Shown here: positions 50,733 through 59,559 of the stretch, piece after piece
How positions within the stretch are numbered: position 1 is the stretch's first letter
Layout: each line of letters opens with the position of its first letter
DNA from: Symsagittifera roscoffensis
Lineage: Eukaryota > Xenacoelomorpha > Acoela > Convolutidae
Length of the DNA: 64,000 bases
NCBI RefSeq assembly: GCF_963678635.1
Contig: NW_026971345.1
Coordinates: 1-64,000, forward strand
Direction: 5' to 3'
Made by a program: the position numbers and the translations under genes
The notes under the pieces: model-generated
Seen by the model: only the letters and a program-made list of their open reading frames with translations
Databases searched by the model: none
Told to the model about the DNA's origin: nothing

Positions 50733-52020
50733 TGATCAAATGGCGACTCCCTGGGGGAATTACTTGGTCGTTCGTGGCGGGGTTCCAGCTCATGTCATTC
50801 AAGCAGGCTCGAGGATGCTCGGCTGGCACTTGCGTGAACTGATGACGTGTCATCAGATTCTTCCTGATACCTACCACGCGAGACTTCTCAAAGACTCCAC
50901 CAGGCGCAGAGCACGCTATCGTGCGGGTTGCTCGCTCCGAGCCATCTGATGAATGATCACGACGCTGGGAAGGAACGATCCTAGCCAGTGTCCGCTCAGT
51001 GCCTCTGTTCATTTCATCCATTGCGGCTCTGGCCACTTGGTTAAATGATTCCTGGAATTGAGGAGATAGATAGGTGTCAGAAGGGTCTGGTATCGTGAAC
51101 CTCTGATTCGAAGCAGACGGTCGCGTCTGCTGAGGAGCCTCGGGCCCCCTTGATGCACGCAAATCCAGAACCTCAGGTCCTCTCGATGCGCACAGCTCCT
51201 GCGCTGTTGTTCTGGGGCGTGTGTCGTTAGATCCCTCCGAGGGTCTCATGCTCGCCAGAATTTCCGGTGACGCTTGGCTCACCTTCGCCATATACAGCTC
51301 CTTCAGGTGCTTTATCTCATCCTCCTTGTAGGCCACCTGCAGATCTTCAAATTTCTTTTTCCATTCGTCTCTCTCTCGAGCTATGGCCCTGTACTCCTGA
51401 AGTTTGGCACACAGCTCACTCTGATCCCTCTCCTTCTTCTCCAGTGTCTCAATCGTTTCCGACGTCTGGATCTCTATCTCGCTCACTCTCACTCTCTTCA
51501 GGGGAGGAGCAGCTGTTGGAGAGTCGACCGAGTGTGACGGGCCTGGCCCATCACGCTGTCTCTTCGCTCCGATTAGTGGCTGCGCAGGTTGGGCGGGTAA
51601 GGGCATCTCACCTAGCCGGTGGTCCCTTTGCTCACCTAGTCCTGGCTCACGAGCCAGGTCGTGGCCAGACATTTCTCCGCGCCTCCATCTCATCAATCGG
51701 TTTCGGCCTCTCTCGGCGGTCCCGGACTCACCGAAGGCCAACAACAACACGACTTCTGTAGGGCGATTCCCTCGACCCTCTCTTCCCAGTGCATTGAGGA
51801 GTGCGACCACAAACATCGCCAACCCCGGGTCTTCTCGTGTAAAATCACAATCGATCAGCCGCTGATAGATCTCGTCTAGAGTCGCTCCTAGACTCGCTGA
51901 GAGGAATTCCATGAGGTCGTTCGTGTCACCCATTTCTTTTCGTGTTGATTCTTGATGTCGTGTCGTGTAATTTCTTTCTGTCTCCTCTGATTCAGTGTTC
52001 AGTAAACAATTTTCGATCAA
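50704..52020 (-). CDS. ORF X1 of element C: coiled-coil protein ending in a GDSL block
   Basis: Open for 438 codons. The likely start is the ATG at 51,933 (MGDTNDLMEFL, 409 aa), because the frame before it has only a non-ATG beginning. N-terminal helical domain of about 100 aa, then a Pro/Arg linker, a coiled coil (TIETLEKKERDQSELCAKL..., about residues 170-240 from the ATG), a disordered stretch with two DLRASRGPE-like repeats, and a C-terminus RHLIIGDSLERSE. GDSL is block I of SGNH hydrolases with the catalytic Ser. The stop comes four residues later, and block II begins in the overlapping +1 frame (29-nt overlap). It lies 388 nt after integrase. Confidence 0.7.
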   Translation of the reverse strand: MIENCLLNTESEETERNYTTRHQESTRKEMGDTNDLMEFLSASLGATLDEIYQRLIDCDFTREDPGLAMFVVALLNALGREGRGNRPTEVVLLLAFGESGTAERGRNRLMRWRRGEMSGHDLAREPGLGEQRDHRLGEMPLPAQPAQPLIGAKRQRDGPGPSHSVDSPTAAPPLKRVRVSEIEIQTSETIETLEKKERDQSELCAKLQEYRAIARERDEWKKKFEDLQVAYKEDEIKHLKELYMAKVSQASPEILASMRPSEGSNDTRPRTTAQELCASRGPEVLDLRASRGPEAPQQTRPSASNQRFTIPDPSDTYLSPQFQESFNQVARAAMDEMNRGTERTLARIVPSQRRDHSSDGSERATRTIACSAPGGVFEKSRVVGIRKNLMTRHQFTQVPAEHPRACLNDMSWNPATNDQVIPPGSRHLIIGDSLERSE

Positions 52021-52408
52021 TCAAGATCTAAAAAACAGGTCGCGACTTAGAACCATCATTTTTGGGTGCAACATCAATCAATTCTCTAAAACTCTCCATT
52101 GAAATTCTCTTTTTCAATTCTGATTTAAAATTTTAGCACCAAGGTGGATCCTCCACCTTTACCTTTGTCAGAGTAGCACGAATGTGCGCTGTCACCTTGA
52201 TGACATGGGGTGCCCCAGGTCTTTTATGACACAAACATAAAACATATCATAACAATAACATAACATAAACACATAAACATCACACACCTATACTATCACA
52301 TAAAATCCTAATCCCTAATACTGTACCTAAGACCTAACCTAATCTAAAACTTGACTCTAATTCCTATCGAATAACTTAATAAAAACCACTTATCGCCGAG
52401 CGCAATTC
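52021..52408 (-). other. Spacer between integrase and ORF X1
   Basis: 388 nt, the only sizeable non-coding gap in element C. On the plus strand its middle is an A/C/T-rich run with repeated ACATAA units (52,228-52,290); on the minus strand this is T-rich with TTATGTTATGTT. At 52,141-52,159 there is a hairpin with arms AAGGTGGA and TCCACCTT and a 3-nt loop. The gap could carry a splice acceptor, an internal promoter or an internal ribosome entry site serving the X ORFs; none can be proven from sequence. Confidence 0.45.
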
Positions 52409-55400
52409 TTAGCATATACTCAGATAGTATTTTTTATGTAAGTAAACTTCTATGTCAGTCTCTGAAAATATCACATGCACAAGAGCGTACAACTCTCTCG
52501 GGTGTAGCTTCCCTCTATTGGGATCATAAACTGGCAACGAGAGAGAGGTCACACCTCTCTCAACCAGGAAATCCCTTAGTCGAGTTAAGGCCAATACCAA
52601 GCTCTCCGGATTCACGTGTTGCCTATCAGTAGCTTTCGTAACCAAAAAACACAAGTATTTCCCTGGTATCTGTGATGCAACAGGGGGCAACGCTATCATC
52701 CCTCCTACACCCGGCCTCTGTTTCCACAAAAACTCGATATTCTTGTACTCTCTTTTAAAGTCGGCCGCTAGTGCTGTTTTGAAGCTTACGTCCGCCGTTA
52801 TCGCTATGGCGCACGTGCGTTCCGCGAGTATGAAATCGCTGTCCGTTATAACGATATTGTTCGAATAGTGGTTCGGTAGATCAAAATACGATTCAAAGAT
52901 TCGTCCAAAAGGTGGTTTCTTAGCATTCTCGCCCTCTGTCTCTAGTTCTCCGGTTTCCCTTGCCGATTTCAATTTTTTTATTATGAGATTTTCGGTGTGG
53001 GTGAGTCCTACCCCCACTCCCCGGACAAAAATATCCATCGACGTCCCCGTCGATCGCCCAAAGTCTAGGAGACCGAGGTTGGATTGTGGAACACGTAGAG
53101 GACCATCTGGGGCGACCCAGTTGGACTCGGTATTATCATGACTGATGTATTTGACGCCGTCCCTATCGACGTCCTGAATCGTCAGGATCGTCTCTTTTGG
53201 ATCTGTCGGCAGATCATGGAGCCATTTGAGCACGCGCAAGTTTGTTAGTTCTTGCTCATGAGTCTGTTCCTCTTCTGGTTCGAACTCCACTTCCGGTTCT
53301 GATCGATCGTCGATCCAATCTTGATCCATATCGTTCACAAGGTCGATTTCTTCTGGCATCGCTACTTCGTCCAGCCCCACCAGCGAGTCTATGACATCAC
53401 TCACTACTATCCGGTCTACAACGAAGTCCTCGCCATACGGATTGTATTTCTTTTGGTTTTTTCCTCTCTTACTTTGGCGTGTCTCCATAGTGAGCGGAAA
53501 GTCAGGCTGTATTCCTTTGTCAATTTCGGTTTGTTCCGGGCAACCCCAGTCTTCTTCGGCATAGGGTAGAGTTTCATCGTCCACCTCTACTCGCTCAGTC
53601 AACTCGAGATCCAGTGGTAGATCGCAATCGTCCACCACCTCATTCCCGTCGTTCTTGTCGCGAGTACCCCTTTCATTCACTTCACAAGCAGGATCCACTA
53701 TTAAATAGTCTCCCTCTTGCATGTCCGCTGGGATGCACCAATCCTCGGACGAGGCGTTGTGTGGTTTGATATTCTCGTAATGAGCCGCTCTTCCTGTGCT
53801 CAGCCGATAAAAACGACCTCCTTGATGCACCTCTGTTATCTGAAATGGACCACGCCATTTCTTTAATAGTTTCTTGGTTCCTTTTGGTGGAACCACTTCC
53901 TGGAACACCCAGACGTAATCGCCAACTGAGTAGGCTTTCGCATCGGCTGTCCTTTTATCAAACCTCCTTTTTTGTCTAATCTGCGCCTGTTGCGTATTCC
54001 TCCTGCATAAGTCATTGAGGTCCTGTTGTCTTCTAATAACGTCCCGCACGTACGTTTGCGGTGCTGTCCTCTTCCCTTCATATTCAGGGTAGAAGAACGT
54101 CAACGGGAGTGCTTTTTCATGACCCGTCAGCATCATATGTGGACTTATTCCCGTGGTGGAATGCTCCGTGCTGTTGTAAGCACCCATCACTTGCGGCAAG
54201 TGCTTATCCCAGTCATCCATATAGCGTGAGCAGTAGACTCTCAACATGGATACCAGTGTGCGATTTTGCCTCTCGACTAGGCCATTCATTTGCGGGTGAT
54301 AAGTGGTCGAGTGGGCCTGCGCTACCTGCGACCTTTTCATCAACTCTTTGGTGAGATCACCTACGAATGCTTTGCCATTGTCCGATTGGAACGTGATGGG
54401 GCAGCCATGCCTTGCTATCCACACGTTTATCAAATGATCGCATGTTTCTTCTGCCGATGCTGTCATGCAGGGTGCTGCCTCCGCATACTTTGTAAAATGG
54501 TCAATCATTACCAGCACTTGATTATAGCCCGTTGCTGTCATGCAGATTTTCTGATGATCGATTTGCACCACTTCGTTGAAACCTGACGATTCTATTGACT
54601 GTAGGGGGAACCTTAGTTTCCTGGGATCCTTTGCCTGTTGACAAGACAGGCATGCGGCTATCCATTTCTCACAAGCCTTCTTCAATCCCGGCCATTCGAA
54701 TCGTTTTTGTATCCTGTTATACACTTTGTCCACGCCTTGATGTCCCATCTGATCATGTGAGCGAAAGAGCAATTCGGTCTGGTACAACTGTGGTAACACT
54801 ATTGAATTGTATTTATAACGGACCTTGTCCTCCTCCTTGCGCTTACAGGCTACGATTCCGTCCTTGTTCAGGTACAACAAGTCTTTTCTCTTCAGGTAAA
54901 ACTGCTTCAGGATTTTGTAGCTGTCTTCTTCCAAGTCTCCCTTGTCAGGTGCTCCATTCTCGATCCATCTTTTCAGACTGCTCGTCATTCTATCATTTCG
55001 TTGAGCCCTCAGGAGATCCGACAGCCTGTACCTGGCTTTCAAATACGTCTTCACCGCGTTCATTTGCCCACTCATTATCTCCGGAGCATGAGCATCGTCC
55101 ATCAACTTGACACACCATATCTTTTTCAAAGGCGTCGCTTCTTGCACAGATGGTTCCAGATTGGTACGAACGACCGTACCATGTGGCAGCAATCTGGTTG
55201 GGCGTTTTGAAACTGCTATCAGCTCGAGCTCGTCTGCGGCATTATCTACCACAGTGCCCTCCTCATCTGAGGTGTATCTGTCCCTGTCTGGATCCTGATG
55301 TGTTTCTCGATCCAGCCCACGCTGCTTCCAGTCTACCAACAAGGAGTGGATTGCGATCTCTGACACATCGGAATTGGAAGTTGTTTCAGACGTGTTGTCC

Positions 55401-55960
55401 CAGGACTGGGGTCCCGAGTCAACACTGTAGTCAACTGATTCTCCAACATCATATCCCAAGTTGTCTGAGATGTTTCTCGACTCCCCGGACAAAACTCTGT
55501 CCATTGGTCGCTTTGAACCCGACTCCCCGGACAAAATTCTGCCCTTAGGTGGTCTAGTCAACCTCTCCCCGGACAAGTTGTCCTGCACGGGCTCAAAGGT
55601 GTTTGACTCCTCAGACAAGTCGTCCTTGACTGGCTCGAAGGTGCCAGACTCCCCGGACATTGTCTCGTCCACGGACGAACAATCTGTGCTTGGCTCATAT
55701 TCCTCTTTTGCATCCGTGAAGTGCACTCTTCTCGTGAAGCTAGATTTCGACCTGATCCTGATTTCCTCAGTAGCTTGGTTCTGATTCAATGTTCTATATT
55801 CAGTGAACGAAGTTCTCAACAAGACTTCTTTCGGCATCGAGGTCACCAGCTGGTTGACGATCGACCTGCAATCCCGTTCAACGCCTCGGCTGCGAATGGA
55901 CACTGGCCTCTTCTCTGTTCTCTCGGTGACAGTCTCAACCTCTGCATGGTCTCCATCCAT
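52409..55960 (-). CDS. Integrase polyprotein of element C with C-terminal macro-like domain
   Basis: 1,183 codons, ATG at 55,960, overlapping pol by 118 nt in the -1 frame. The N-terminus has five or so LSGES repeats (about residues 105-165). Integrase: H-H-C-C zinc finger (SHDQMGHQGVDKV...CLSCQQAK, about 400-440); catalytic core with D in VVQIDHQK (about 467), D in FQSDNGKAF (about 523) and E in GLVERQNR (about 562), the D,D-35-E layout; GPY/F module KWRGPFQITEVHQGG near 703. An acidic linker follows (EVEFEPEEEQ), then residues about 1,028-1,183 resemble a macro domain. Integrase inserts the cDNA into host DNA. Frameshift expression from pol is likely; the ATG would allow separate initiation. 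Confidence 0.9.
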   Translation of the reverse strand: MDGDHAEVETVTERTEKRPVSIRSRGVERDCRSIVNQLVTSMPKEVLLRTSFTEYRTLNQNQATEEIRIRSKSSFTRRVHFTDAKEEYEPSTDCSSVDETMSGESGTFEPVKDDLSEESNTFEPVQDNLSGERLTRPPKGRILSGESGSKRPMDRVLSGESRNISDNLGYDVGESVDYSVDSGPQSWDNTSETTSNSDVSEIAIHSLLVDWKQRGLDRETHQDPDRDRYTSDEEGTVVDNAADELELIAVSKRPTRLLPHGTVVRTNLEPSVQEATPLKKIWCVKLMDDAHAPEIMSGQMNAVKTYLKARYRLSDLLRAQRNDRMTSSLKRWIENGAPDKGDLEEDSYKILKQFYLKRKDLLYLNKDGIVACKRKEEDKVRYKYNSIVLPQLYQTELLFRSHDQMGHQGVDKVYNRIQKRFEWPGLKKACEKWIAACLSCQQAKDPRKLRFPLQSIESSGFNEVVQIDHQKICMTATGYNQVLVMIDHFTKYAEAAPCMTASAEETCDHLINVWIARHGCPITFQSDNGKAFVGDLTKELMKRSQVAQAHSTTYHPQMNGLVERQNRTLVSMLRVYCSRYMDDWDKHLPQVMGAYNSTEHSTTGISPHMMLTGHEKALPLTFFYPEYEGKRTAPQTYVRDVIRRQQDLNDLCRRNTQQAQIRQKRRFDKRTADAKAYSVGDYVWVFQEVVPPKGTKKLLKKWRGPFQITEVHQGGRFYRLSTGRAAHYENIKPHNASSEDWCIPADMQEGDYLIVDPACEVNERGTRDKNDGNEVVDDCDLPLDLELTERVEVDDETLPYAEEDWGCPEQTEIDKGIQPDFPLTMETRQSKRGKNQKKYNPYGEDFVVDRIVVSDVIDSLVGLDEVAMPEEIDLVNDMDQDWIDDRSEPEVEFEPEEEQTHEQELTNLRVLKWLHDLPTDPKETILTIQDVDRDGVKYISHDNTESNWVAPDGPLRVPQSNLGLLDFGRSTGTSMDIFVRGVGVGLTHTENLIIKKLKSARETGELETEGENAKKPPFGRIFESYFDLPNHYSNNIVITDSDFILAERTCAIAITADVSFKTALAADFKREYKNIEFLWKQRPGVGGMIALPPVASQIPGKYLCFLVTKATDRQHVNPESLVLALTRLRDFLVERGVTSLSLPVYDPNRGKLHPRELYALVHVIFSETDIEVYLHKKYYLSIC
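52412..52879 (-). other. Macro-like (ADP-ribose-binding) domain at the end of the integrase ORF
   Basis: About 155 residues. The order of strands and helices follows TARG1/OARD1-type macro domains: CAIAITADVSFKTALAADF (first strand and loop after the substrate Asn/Asp position), then IEFLW, MIALPP, KYLCFLVTKATDR (the strand with TK), PESLVLALTRLRDFLVERGV (long helix), TSLSLPVYD (strand with the SxP pattern) and SETDIEVYLHKK (final strand). The glycine-rich diphosphate loops seen in active members are not preserved (FKTALA, DPNRGK), so binding may be altered or lost. Assignment is by pattern recognition only. Confidence 0.6.
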
Positions 55961-58900
55961 TCAGGATCATGCCTATCCACTTCCCTATCCAACAAGTCAC
56001 GGAGTTTTCCCATGACGTCCGGCGCCACGTTCACCGTCTTATTCAATAAAGCGATGCTGTTTATACCCAGCCTGGTCAGTTCTTGCTGTACCAAGTTGGA
56101 TCGGACTAGCAGATCCAACGGAACGGGTTCGCCTCTGGCTAAAAGCTTTATCTCCGCGGCCGTCTCCACTGGAAGGTCAGGGTGTCCAGGTATAGGATGT
56201 CGTGATTTGTCTAACCACCTAGTAAGTGGCAGCTTATCATAGGTTTCTTTGTCCAGAAAGGAAAACCCGTCTTTGATCTCTGATTGGTTAGCCTGCTTCT
56301 CTTCGAGGCGCTCATAAAATTCTGTCTTTTTGCTGAGGCTATCTGCGTTCTGGTGCTTGTCACGGGTGCGGTGCTCTATGATCATGTGGTATCCATCCAG
56401 GCGCACAATCCAACGACCAATATAGCTTTGGTCCATCGAATAGGTTTTCAGCCAGGCAAGGGCACGATTGTCCACTCGTAACTTGAAGGGAGCACTCCCC
56501 AGGTAGGCCCTGTATTTTTCCACAAACGTGATCACAGCAAACATCTCCGCTTTTGGTGCGCTGTATTTCATCTCAGTGTCACTCAGGACTTTACTTCCAT
56601 AAGCTATCGGACGAAGAACCGTTCTCCCGTTCCACTTCTGCTCTTGGTGAAGTATGCCTGATATCGCAACCACTGATGCATCCGTGTCCAGCACGAACAT
56701 CCCCTTCTCCGTTGGCATGCCGAGGACCGGTGCCTCGCAAAGTTCACGTTTGATGTTTTCAAATGAGACTTGTGCCTCATCAGTCCAGGTGAACTTTTTG
56801 CCCTTGTTTCTCATCAACCTCTGCATGGGGTATATTTTGTCAGCATACCCCTTGATGAACTCGCGATAATAATTGGCGAATCCCAGAAAACTCATCAGCT
56901 GTGTATCTGTTTTAGGTGCCTTCCAGGTCAGCACCGCCTCAACCGCTTCGGGATCTGGTCTCACTCCATGTTTGTCAACCAGGCGGCCCAGATACTTTAT
57001 GGAATCCCTGAGGATTTCACACTTAGAGGGTTTGCATTTCAGAACCGCCTGCTTCATGCAAGAAAACACCTCCTCCAACCTCTCTATGTGGTCTTCTAAG
57101 GTTGGTGTTGCAATCACTACATCATCGACATAACACATGATGAGATTCCCATATTTCTTAGTGACGCTCGTGAGTGCCTGTGCCATCAGTCGCTGGAATG
57201 TGGCCGTCGCGTTGCACAATCCGAATGGCATCCTCTTCCACTGGAACAGTCCCAGCTCACACGCGAAACCTGTTTTCTCTCGATCTTGCTTTCTGAGTGG
57301 CACTCGCCAGAATGCTGAGCCCAAATCCAGCGTCGTGAAGAGCTTAGCGTCTCCCAGCTTGGATAGGCTCTCATCGATGCGGGGAATGGGGTATGCGTCT
57401 TTTGTAGTCACTGCGTTCAGATAACGGAAATCACAACAAAACCTGAGTTGCCCCCCTTTCTTTTTCGCCATGACCACGCCACAGGCCCATGGGGACTTCG
57501 ACGGCTCGATCATGTCGTACTCCATTAACATCTCGATTTCCTTCCTACACGCTTCTGACTTATTTGGGGTCATTCTTCTCGCCCCTTCCCTATGAGGTAC
57601 CGAGCCCTCTTCTATCTCAATCTCGTGCTCTACAAAATTGCAACAACCTATGTCGGCCTTAAGTTTCGAAAAAACGTCTGCGTTCCGATTTAGCACCGCC
57701 CTGAGCGAATCTAGTTCCTTGTCAGATATTTTACCCTTCAGATGTTCTATCTCAGGTAGGACAGGCCTATTCGCTGCTAACTCTGCTTCCGTCGGCCTCT
57801 CAGGAAAGTTGGAACAACTAGACAGCCCATCATCTGTTTCCGACTTCATTGAAAACAATTTCCTAGAAGATTTCAATTCAATTACTCTTTTCATTATACA
57901 TTCTTGGTTCGCATGTAATGGACACTTAGTTACATCAAACTTCTTCAAGTTCTCCACACTCAGAAAGTCTGTGTTCAGAGGCAAAGCGTAGCCAAATTTC
58001 TTTCCCCTCTGTATTGTCACTGTTGTTGCTTCTGTGTTCAATAACACACTCACACACAGTCCGCTCTGAATGAGTGAGAAGCTTCTTCCTAAAATAGCCG
58101 AGCTTTTACTGTTTGGATTTGGTACCAGACACACCTGTCTGTCATTGCTGAGTTCATTCAAGTTCCTCATCCTAAACGTTGCTATTACGGCTTGGTTCGG
58201 TTTTAATCTAACTTTTCGATCCAGAAAAATCGGCACCTTGGCCTGATTAATTAAGATCTTATTAAGGGGTCTTTTCTCATACTTTCTTTCAGGATCCTTG
58301 ATCCTAATCAATCCGTCATTGAGATCTATCGTGACGTCAAAGTTGCGAACGAAATCCCTTCCTAGGATGAACTGGTCGGAATCATCCAAATTCTCTACTA
58401 CTAGGAAGCTCATCCACAGATGTCTCCCTCCGAGCTGCAGTGAGATGATCGGGGTTCGTCCGGCGACATAGATCGCTCCCTGATTGGCAGCTGCCAACCT
58501 GATGTTTGTCGGTATGAGATCCGACCTATCAAAACCTATGTCGGTCCAAGTTTTGACTGGCATGACACTAACCACTGCTCCCGTGTCTAGCAGTCCCTTT
58601 ACTGAAAGTTGTCTGCCTTGCACGTCCAGAACGTGTGCGGCCAGATCTGCCTCGCAACCAATATGCACAGCATCTTGTTCGAGCATCGCGTTGTGTCCGA
58701 TTCGTCTGACCTTCAGCTCCTCTTGACCAATGTATATCCGGCCAACCTGATCGTTCGCATCAGTTATGTGAGCTTTCGTGTAGATATTGATGCCATCCAC
58801 ATTCATCAGAATCGGGTAAGGGCCATGGACATCGATATAATGTCCGTCCACTTTCATCAGCCTCGGACCTCCCGTTGTGAGCAGCGCTCGCACTGCCCTG

Positions 58901-59559
58901 GAGTCCAGTTTGGGATCCTTCTCCTTCAGGTAGTCGGCATAGATGTCCAGGTGGACCAGTGTAATCTCGGATGGCTCGCTCAGGTTCTTGACCACCTGGT
59001 GCCCTGCGACTGAGATGATAGACATTATTTTGGTCCCTGCCTTCGTCATGCCGAAAGTCTTGCCAGATATAACGTTCAGTTTTAGTCCCTGTTTCTTGGG
59101 CTCTTTTTCGTCTTCTGCTCTTGTCGTCTTACTCAGGACATTAAGACTTTCCCGAAGATCTGTGCTCTCCAGCTCCGACCTTACCCATTGCTCCACTTCT
59201 TTCGTGGCTAGGTCCTGTTTGACATTCTGCAGAGCTGTCTTTGATGCCAGGCCGTAATCCACCTTGAGTGGGATAGACGACTCTGTTTCGAGGTTCGAGG
59301 CTACCACCTCGTCAGGCCACGTCTTAACCTTTTTGGTCGTGAAAGTGCTCGGTGTCGTCTCCTTTTTCCGAGATTCAGCCTCGTTCATCAGACGTGCTCG
59401 ACTGGCCTTGACACCCGAAAGCGCCTCTTCGTGGCGGGGATGTTTCGCGTCCGCTACTGCGTCCCAAAATTGAGTACAATCCGACTTGAAGTGTCCCTCC
59501 AAATTACAGAGGAAACACCTTGGACCATATTTCATGATGAGCCCTCTCACGTACTTCAT
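55843..59559 (-). CDS. pol: Pol of element C: CCHC knuckle, protease, reverse transcriptase, RNase H
   Basis: 1,238 codons; ATG at 59,559, overlapping gag by 56 nt in the +1 frame. CCHC knuckle CFLCNLEGHFKSDC (15-28); retropepsin loop KGLLDTGAVVSVMP (about 323) with QFILGRDF as the second block; long spacer; RT with SPWACGVVMAKKKGGQLRFC, FTTLDLGSAFWRVPL (first Asp) and CYVDDVVIA (YxDD, about 811), then LGFANYYREFIKGY; RNase H with VLDTDASVVAISGIL (about 956), LRVDNRALAWL and NADSLSKK. Integrase is not in this ORF; it follows in the -1 frame. All catalytic residues that can be checked are present, so the enzyme could be functional. Replicates the element by reverse transcription in the particle. 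Confidence 0.92.
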   Translation of the reverse strand: MKYVRGLIMKYGPRCFLCNLEGHFKSDCTQFWDAVADAKHPRHEEALSGVKASRARLMNEAESRKKETTPSTFTTKKVKTWPDEVVASNLETESSIPLKVDYGLASKTALQNVKQDLATKEVEQWVRSELESTDLRESLNVLSKTTRAEDEKEPKKQGLKLNVISGKTFGMTKAGTKIMSIISVAGHQVVKNLSEPSEITLVHLDIYADYLKEKDPKLDSRAVRALLTTGGPRLMKVDGHYIDVHGPYPILMNVDGINIYTKAHITDANDQVGRIYIGQEELKVRRIGHNAMLEQDAVHIGCEADLAAHVLDVQGRQLSVKGLLDTGAVVSVMPVKTWTDIGFDRSDLIPTNIRLAAANQGAIYVAGRTPIISLQLGGRHLWMSFLVVENLDDSDQFILGRDFVRNFDVTIDLNDGLIRIKDPERKYEKRPLNKILINQAKVPIFLDRKVRLKPNQAVIATFRMRNLNELSNDRQVCLVPNPNSKSSAILGRSFSLIQSGLCVSVLLNTEATTVTIQRGKKFGYALPLNTDFLSVENLKKFDVTKCPLHANQECIMKRVIELKSSRKLFSMKSETDDGLSSCSNFPERPTEAELAANRPVLPEIEHLKGKISDKELDSLRAVLNRNADVFSKLKADIGCCNFVEHEIEIEEGSVPHREGARRMTPNKSEACRKEIEMLMEYDMIEPSKSPWACGVVMAKKKGGQLRFCCDFRYLNAVTTKDAYPIPRIDESLSKLGDAKLFTTLDLGSAFWRVPLRKQDREKTGFACELGLFQWKRMPFGLCNATATFQRLMAQALTSVTKKYGNLIMCYVDDVVIATPTLEDHIERLEEVFSCMKQAVLKCKPSKCEILRDSIKYLGRLVDKHGVRPDPEAVEAVLTWKAPKTDTQLMSFLGFANYYREFIKGYADKIYPMQRLMRNKGKKFTWTDEAQVSFENIKRELCEAPVLGMPTEKGMFVLDTDASVVAISGILHQEQKWNGRTVLRPIAYGSKVLSDTEMKYSAPKAEMFAVITFVEKYRAYLGSAPFKLRVDNRALAWLKTYSMDQSYIGRWIVRLDGYHMIIEHRTRDKHQNADSLSKKTEFYERLEEKQANQSEIKDGFSFLDKETYDKLPLTRWLDKSRHPIPGHPDLPVETAAEIKLLARGEPVPLDLLVRSNLVQQELTRLGINSIALLNKTVNVAPDVMGKLRDLLDREVDRHDPEWMETMQRLRLSPREQRRGQCPFAAEALNGIAGRSSTSW

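Noticed and set aside
45288-52020. X1-X2 as an envelope gene, or as part of a DNA virus or Maverick-type element
   Set aside because: No signal peptide, membrane anchor or cleavage site is visible, and no DNA polymerase, ATPase or capsid genes are nearby; the gag-RT-RH-IN order and the polypurine tract fit a retroelement.
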